50,000 bases of DNA from assembly GCA_030645955.1 (NCBI GenBank), contig JAUSMR010000215.1, positions 1 to 50,000 of the forward strand, in the 5' to 3' direction. Made by a program: the position numbers and the translations under genes. Positions 45,567 through 50,000 of this stretch are shown here, one piece after another. Position 1 is the stretch's first letter, and every line of letters begins with the position of its first letter. The notes under the pieces are model-generated. The model made no database searches, was not told where the DNA came from, and was given only the letters and a program-made list of their open reading frames with translations. Source of the DNA: Gallionella sp. (lineage in GTDB: Bacteria; Pseudomonadota; Gammaproteobacteria; Burkholderiales; Gallionellaceae).

Positions 45567-45752
45567 ACCCCAAACACGGAAGCTACCACCAGAGGTTAGA
45601 GTGAAGATTTCCTCATTGATGTCCAATAGGGCCAGCGAACCCACGCACAACCACATCAGCGCAAAGATATGCTGTTTGCTTTTCAGCACCATCGGGCCTT
45701 CCAGAATCTTGACATCAACTTTCATGACCTTTTCCCACTGTTCGTAATCGCC
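45567..45752 (-). pseudogene. Internal fragment of an O-glycosylation ligase
   Basis: 62 codons. From KVMKVDVKIL to GGSFRVWG it aligns without gaps over 55 residues with the intact ligase (RVIKIQVMVL to RGSYKVWG). Hydrophobic residues of the intact protein are replaced by charged ones (INEE against IKGG), in line with decay. It ends precisely at VWG, where the GT4 fragment begins. The bases 45753-45904 before it are not recognised. Confidence 0.8.
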
Positions 45753-45904
45753 TGCCGCATCAAGCCCGGCCAACCAGGATAGGAGATCCATAACATGAAC
45801 AGCACGAGCCAAGTGACCTGGCACGCCTTGAAGGCTGATCCACGCACTTTAGCATCAGCAAGCTCTGCATAAGCCGCTGCCACGGCAGCGAGCGGCGACC
45901 TATA

Positions 45905-46313
45905 GGCAATGCCATGGGCGTAACCGTGCGCGGTCAGGATGCCGTTCCAGGGTCTCCACCACGGACACATCAGCCTCCAGCCGCTGCGTGAACCCGCTGA
46001 CGATTTGGGCCACCGCGTCTGGAGCAAAGCCCTCATCAGTGACCAGCAGCACAGGATGAGTGCCCGGGTTTCCTGCACCACTTGAAAAGACTTCACGCCC
46101 GGCAGGTCGCGCAGGATATAGATGAGTGACAGACCATGCATCACCGTGCCGTCTGCGGCCAGGACAAAGTCAATGCTACGGCCCTGTATGTCCTGCAGCA
46201 GCGGCAGGCCTCGCCCGCAACTGCAAAGGGTTGAGCCCAGCACGCCAATGCCGCCCGTGCGGTAGCGGACGAATGGAAAATCGATGGTGAACAGATGGGT
46301 CACCACAATCTCG
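45905..46313 (-). pseudogene. C-terminal fragment of a PaaK/CapK-like AMP-forming ligase
   Basis: Reads EIVVTHLFTIDFPFVRYRTG, then CSCGRGLPLLQDIQGRSIDF and VMHGLSLIYILRDLPGVKSF, the C-terminal region of phenylacetate-CoA-ligase-like proteins that are common in XrtA loci. Near 46075 the frame shifts by one base, and the family continues as THPVLLVTDEGFAPDAVAQI in another frame. The whole N-terminal adenylation core is missing. It is joined directly to a ligase fragment at AMAG/EIVV. Confidence 0.78.
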
Positions 46314-46479
46314 CCCGCCATGGCGGCAAGAGCAAGCAAAGCTCCGCGCGAATAGGCGCCCAGTGCGGCTGCGGCAGACAACAGCATGGATAGCAAAGCC
46401 CTCGCTTAACCCATGCTGATCCAGGTCCAGTCCATTGTCCCAAGCCAAAGATGACGGGGGCAAGGACCAAGTCACGCAT
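46314..46479 (-). pseudogene. 5' and internal fragments of an O-glycosylation ligase
   Basis: ATG 46479 opens MRDLVLAPVIFG, the start of the ligase family, overlapping the stop of the upstream GT4 by 8 bp. After some 20 codons and a frameshift it continues as LSAAAALGAYSRGALLALAA then MAG, which corresponds to about residue 210 onward of the intact ligase (VGSYSRGALLALLAMAG). Roughly 190 codons are deleted between the two parts, and the rest is replaced by the PaaK-like fragment. Confidence 0.8.
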
Positions 46480-47695
46480 GCACAGCTACCTTGCTCAGAT
46501 CTGCAATCTCATGAAACAAGGCCGATTGGGCATTTGTTGTGCTCTGCCAGCTGAATTTTTCAGCATAGGAGCGAACCTGTGATCGTTCCGGATAAGCCGA
46601 AAGCAGTGAGCTGATGGCTTCTGCGAACGCGCCTCCATCTCGCTGATCAACGAGCCGCCCAGCCACATCCTCGGCGACCACTTCGGGCGTGCCCCAGATA
46701 CGGGTTGCCACAACTGGCGTGCCACAAGCCATGGATTCAAGCAGCACATTGGCCCAACCCTCACGGCTTGACGCAAGAATCATCACATCTGCTGCGCTGT
46801 ACCAGCGAAACAACTCCGCATTGGGCAGGGCACCGGTAAAAGAGACACGATCTTCCACACCAAGACTGTTGCATAAATTACGCAGGTTTTCGCGCTCTTC
46901 GCCGTCACCAATGATGATCAATCGGGCCCCGGGATGAGCCGGCAGAAGTTTGGCCAGGGCATCAATGGCGATGTGATGCCCTTTACGCTCTACCAAGTAG
47001 CCAACCGAGACCAACAGAGGGAACCCAGTCAATCCCAACTCTGCACGCACCGTGTCTTGCGGTAGCGGCCGAAACCGCGCTAAATCGACACCGTTGCGCA
47101 TTACATACAAACGGTCTTGGGGAATATTCCACCCACGAAGGACATCCACCAACGCTGAGCAAACCCCAATGGAGGCAGCTGCGCGGGAAGCCGCCCATTG
47201 GATCATGCGCCTTGGCAAAATATGCTGCGGAATCAGGTTCAGGTCTGTGCCACGGGCAGTGACGGTGAATGGCTTGTTGAAGTGCCGCGCCAGCAGCGCG
47301 GCCGCCACGCCGTCGGGGTAATAGTAGTGGGCGTCGATCACGTCAAAGTCGTAGCCCTCGTCCAGTAGACGCTGAACAGCGCGCACGGCCCCCATGGCCA
47401 TGGTGAAAGGCGCCATGTTCATGCCCACCTTGGGCGGCAAGAAATAGCGGGGGTGCTGCACATCGATACCGTGGTATACCTCTCGCGATGGGGTACTGGC
47501 CATGCGGGCATAGTCGCCAAAGCGAGGATGGGTGGAAAAAAACCAGGGTACTGGCGCAATGACCTTGGTCTGGATCTGACCACTGCCCAACAACTCGCGC
47601 AGACGTGTTTCCACAAAAATGCCGTGGCCTGGACGCATGCTGCTAGGGTACAACGTGGAAAAAAGCAGCGTACGAATAGGACTTTGGTGACTCAT
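46472..47695 (-). CDS. GT4 glycosyltransferase, exosortase A cluster type
   Basis: 407 residues from ATG 47695, in an ATGA overlap with the previous gene; an upstream start at 47749 is not supported. LLFSTLYPSSMRPGHGIFVE opens the N-domain; DAHYYYPDGVAAALLARHFN, TARGTDLNLIPQHILPRR, VSVGYLVERKGHHIAIDALA, LIIIGDGEERENLRNL and EGWANVLLESMACGTPVVAT (E-x7-E donor site) are classical GT4. It transfers a sugar to the growing lipid-linked unit in the cytoplasm. Its stop overlaps the start of the broken ligase copy. Confidence 0.93.
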   Translation of the reverse strand: MSHQSPIRTLLFSTLYPSSMRPGHGIFVETRLRELLGSGQIQTKVIAPVPWFFSTHPRFGDYARMASTPSREVYHGIDVQHPRYFLPPKVGMNMAPFTMAMGAVRAVQRLLDEGYDFDVIDAHYYYPDGVAAALLARHFNKPFTVTARGTDLNLIPQHILPRRMIQWAASRAAASIGVCSALVDVLRGWNIPQDRLYVMRNGVDLARFRPLPQDTVRAELGLTGFPLLVSVGYLVERKGHHIAIDALAKLLPAHPGARLIIIGDGEERENLRNLCNSLGVEDRVSFTGALPNAELFRWYSAADVMILASSREGWANVLLESMACGTPVVATRIWGTPEVVAEDVAGRLVDQRDGGAFAEAISSLLSAYPERSQVRSYAEKFSWQSTTNAQSALFHEIADLSKVAVHA

Positions 47696-48897
47696 GATTG
47701 CACCAGACGGGTGTACACGCTGCGATAGTTGGCCACGCTGGCGGTCCAATTGCGTTCTTCTTCAACAAAGCGCCTGCCCGCCTCACGCATGGTCAGCCAG
47801 CGGTCTTGGGCAGCCAGCAGATTGACCACTGATTTGGCCAATGCATCGGCACTGCCTGCCTTGAACAGCATGCCGGTCTCGCCATGGCGAATCAACTCTT
47901 TGTGACCGCCAACGTCAGACGCAACCAGCAACCGGCCTTGAGCCATGGCTTCGAGGGGTTTGAGCGGGGTAACCAGTTCTGTCAGGCGCATGGAGTGACG
48001 GGGGTAGGCCAGCACATCCACCAGATCGTAATAACGTTGCACCTGATCGTGCGGCACGCGGCCGGTAAAGACCACCTTGTCGGCCACGCCCAAGCGCTGG
48101 GCCTGGGCCTTGAGCGCCGCGTCTTGCGGGCCACCGCCCACCAGCAGCACACGCACATCGGGTCGCTGCACCAGGATGCCCGGCAGGGCGTCAAGCAGCA
48201 GGTCGAGCCCCTCGTAGGCATAAAACGAACCGATGAAGCCAATGACGCTGGCATCTTGCTGGCCTAGCTGGGCCTTGAGCGCCGCGTCGGGCTGGCCACC
48301 AGGTTCAAACGATTCGATGTCGACCGCGTTCGGAATGACAGTGACCTTGGCGACGGGGATACCACGGGCCACGATGTCGCTGCGCAGGCCTTCGCAAATG
48401 GTGAACACGTGGTGGGCGCGTTTGAGCGCCCGGGTTTCAAGCCAGTGGGTCAAGTCATAGCGCAGGCTGCCCTCCGAAGTGGTGCCGTGGTCCACGGCGG
48501 CATCTTCCCAAAAGGCGCGCACTTCATAGACCACCGGAATGCCCAGTCGCTTACCCACGCGCAGCGCAGGCAAGGCGTTAAGAACCGGGGAATGGGCGTG
48601 GATGATGTTAGGCCGCAGTTGTTCGGCCACCTGCTGCAGGCGATGCTCCAGCTGGCGCATAAGAGCGATTTCGCCCAGGCCGGGCAGCTGGCTTACGGGC
48701 TCAGGTGGGGTGCGGTAAAAGTGCCAGCCGTCTACATATTCCTCCGGCACGTCGCAGTCAATTTGCTTGGGGCTGGTGAGGTGGAAGGTTTCCCACCCTA
48801 GCTTGCGCTGCTCGCGCAGAATAGAGAGCGTGCGAAAGGTGTAGCCGCTATGCAGCGGGATGGAGTGATCAAGGACGTGGAGGATACGCAAGCTCAT
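47692..48897 (-). CDS. GT4 glycosyltransferase, PEP-CTERM/exosortase A-associated (Daro_2409-like family)
   Basis: 401 residues. The N-terminus LRILHVLDHSIPLHSGYTFR is the recognisable mark of this XrtA-linked family. IIHAHSPVLNALPALRVGKR, VVYEVRAFWEDAAVDHGTTS, VTVIPNAVDIESFEPGG, VIGFIGSFYAYEGLDLLLDA and VTPLKPLEAMAQGRLLVASD (donor site) follow. It overlaps both neighbours by 4 bp (ATGA), so amidotransferase, this enzyme and the next GT4 are co-translated. Donor sugar unknown. Confidence 0.95.
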   Translation of the reverse strand: MSLRILHVLDHSIPLHSGYTFRTLSILREQRKLGWETFHLTSPKQIDCDVPEEYVDGWHFYRTPPEPVSQLPGLGEIALMRQLEHRLQQVAEQLRPNIIHAHSPVLNALPALRVGKRLGIPVVYEVRAFWEDAAVDHGTTSEGSLRYDLTHWLETRALKRAHHVFTICEGLRSDIVARGIPVAKVTVIPNAVDIESFEPGGQPDAALKAQLGQQDASVIGFIGSFYAYEGLDLLLDALPGILVQRPDVRVLLVGGGPQDAALKAQAQRLGVADKVVFTGRVPHDQVQRYYDLVDVLAYPRHSMRLTELVTPLKPLEAMAQGRLLVASDVGGHKELIRHGETGMLFKAGSADALAKSVVNLLAAQDRWLTMREAGRRFVEEERNWTASVANYRSVYTRLVQS

Positions 48898-50000
48898 GCG
48901 GTCACCGCTACGGACTCAGCCTTACTGGCGTCTACCACTTGTCGCAAAAAGGCTTCAAACATCAGCAGCGTCCACAGCGGCGCGCTGTAGTCGCTAGCGC
49001 CAGACTGGTGTGCTTCCACCAAATGATGTAGATAGGCTGGGTTGAACCAGCCGGTAGCGGCCAGCCGCTCGCCCAGCACCGCGTCGCGCACACGCTGCTT
49101 CAGGGGGCCGCGGAACCAGCGCGCCAACGGCACAGAAAAACCCATTTTGGGTCGGTACAGCACATCTTGCGGCAGGTAAGGCTCCATGGACTTCTTGAAG
49201 ATATATTTGCCTTCCTGCTTACGGATTTTGTGGCTGGATGGAAGTGTGGCCAGCCACTCTACAAGCTCGTGGTCCATCAAGGGCTCGCGCACCTCGAGGG
49301 AATGAGCCATGCTGGCGCGGTCGACCTTGGTGTTGATGTCACCAACCAAATACGTTTTGAGGTCCAGGTATTGAATGAGTGCGAGCGGGTCGTCGGTGTC
49401 GGCTTGGGCTGCGTGACGGTTGAATACTTCTTTCGCGTTGTAGCCAGCTAGCTCAGTTTTGAAGCGCGGGCTGAACAATGCCTCTCGCATGGGGCCGCGC
49501 AGGATGGAGATCGTATGAAAATACGCCCCGACCGAGCCGCGGGCCAGGCCCTCGAAGGTGGTTTTGGCGCGAAACATGCGCGGCGCCCAGTCGGCCTTGG
49601 GGTAGAACTTGCCCAGCGTACCAAACACCGGGCCGCGCACGCTCTGGGGCAGCACGGCGCGCATGCGCTCTTCCATCAGGTGCATGCGATAGCGGCGGTA
49701 GCCGCCTAGCGATTCGTCGCCACCGTCTCCGGATAGTGCCACAGTCACATGCTTGCGCGCCAGCTGGCAGACCCGGTAGGTTGGGATGGCAGAGCTGTCG
49801 GCATAGGGTTCGTCGTACAGACGTGCCAGTGTGTCGATAAGGTCAAAGTCGTCGCTTTTGACAACTTCAACACGATGGTTGGTGTGATAGCGATCGGCCA
49901 CCGTTTGCGCAAAGGCAGACTCGTTGAAAGCCGGGTCGTCAAAGCCAATGGAGCAGGTGTTGACGGGCTCTTGGGATAAGCCGGCCATGACTGCGACGAC
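48894..50000 (-). CDS. Asparagine synthetase-like amidotransferase, exosortase A system-associated (5' end beyond window)
   Basis: The window holds about the last 368 codons. The frame runs past position 50000; the first visible residues VVAVMAGLS belong to the end of the PP-loop region. SGDGGDESLGGYRRYRMHLM, GDINTKVDRASMAHSLEVRE, PLMDHELVEWLATLPSSHKI and PKMGFSVPLARWFRGPL are typical of the C-terminal synthetase domain of XrtA amidotransferase 1. The glutaminase domain lies outside. It heads the leftward operon seen here. It presumably amidates a carboxylate, for example of a uronic acid, during polymer synthesis. Confidence 0.93.
   Translation of the reverse strand, partial: VVAVMAGLSQEPVNTCSIGFDDPAFNESAFAQTVADRYHTNHRVEVVKSDDFDLIDTLARLYDEPYADSSAIPTYRVCQLARKHVTVALSGDGGDESLGGYRRYRMHLMEERMRAVLPQSVRGPVFGTLGKFYPKADWAPRMFRAKTTFEGLARGSVGAYFHTISILRGPMREALFSPRFKTELAGYNAKEVFNRHAAQADTDDPLALIQYLDLKTYLVGDINTKVDRASMAHSLEVREPLMDHELVEWLATLPSSHKIRKQEGKYIFKKSMEPYLPQDVLYRPKMGFSVPLARWFRGPLKQRVRDAVLGERLAATGWFNPAYLHHLVEAHQSGASDYSAPLWTLLMFEAFLRQVVDASKAESVAVTA

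Noticed and set aside
47055..47080. GCGGTAGCGG resembling the ops/JUMPstart element
   Set aside because: Lies inside a GT4 coding region, antisense to normal use, and lacks the rest of the JUMPstart sequence; the similar string near 1190 is also intragenic.

Overview
The window is a 50-kb exopolysaccharide/surface-polysaccharide locus from a Gram-negative bacterium. Gene content and protein style suggest a betaproteobacterium, probably Burkholderiales; this is inferred from family-level recognition, not a database search. Both ends carry genes of the exosortase A (XrtA/PEP-CTERM)-associated polysaccharide cluster. The left end has a PLP decarboxylase, AMP-forming acyl ligase, acyl carrier protein and two alpha/beta hydrolases (1-4854). 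The right end has amidotransferase-type asparagine synthetase proteins, the 'LDHS.P.HSGYTFR' glycosyltransferase, a second GT4 enzyme and the O-glycosylation-ligase/polymerase-like membrane protein (36977-50000). The exosortase, its PrsK/PrsR regulators and the chain-length/export proteins are not in the window.

Between these flanks lies about 30 kb of mosaic, O-antigen-like cargo. 4.9-7.9 kb: a lipo/periplasmic TPR-like protein, a DegT-type aminotransferase and a FemAB-like acetyltransferase. 7.9-11.2 kb: a Kdo block (kdsD, a divergent Kdo-transferase-like enzyme, kdsA). 11.4-21.2 kb (+): a 2OG oxygenase, a GT-C membrane glycosyltransferase, a VioA-like aminotransferase, WbqC, two tandem beta-propeller glycosidase-like proteins, a GNAT-methyltransferase fusion, GtrB, GtrA and a truncated WbsX. 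21.3-27.6 kb (-): a GT-C paralogue, a WecE-like aminotransferase, a methyltransferase, GtrA, a WecD-like acetyltransferase, GtrB and an rmlA remnant. The last two blocks converge at 21.2 kb and carry the same six functions, so they look like two parallel modules. Each would make a modified amino-deoxysugar, load it on undecaprenyl phosphate, flip it and add it to a polymer outside the membrane.

27.6-31.5 kb is a decay zone. It holds broken rmlA and GT-C genes, fragments of at least two insertion-sequence families, one intact glycosyltransferase and one intact methyltransferase. 31.5-35.4 kb (-) encodes a GT2, a Wzx-type flippase and a GT4, preceded by a possible 26-codon coupled leader ORF. 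35.3-35.75 kb is non-coding with strong inverted repeats. 35.75-40.8 kb (+) encodes a secreted beta-helix protein, a glutaminase-deficient asparagine synthetase homologue, a NodB-like deacetylase and a methyltransferase. 40.9-50 kb (-) encodes UDP-glucose dehydrogenase, a methyltransferase, a polysaccharide deacetylase, the O-glycosylation ligase, a striking gene mosaic (45.4-46.5 kb), two GT4 enzymes and the C-terminal part of an amidotransferase.

No tRNA, rRNA, CRISPR array, complete transposon or origin was seen. Two 60-bp copies of a diverged repeat with an ATCAA-N6-TTGAT core (11.2 and 27.8 kb), and a related 25-bp palindrome at 35.6 kb, may be shared promoter/operator elements of the locus.
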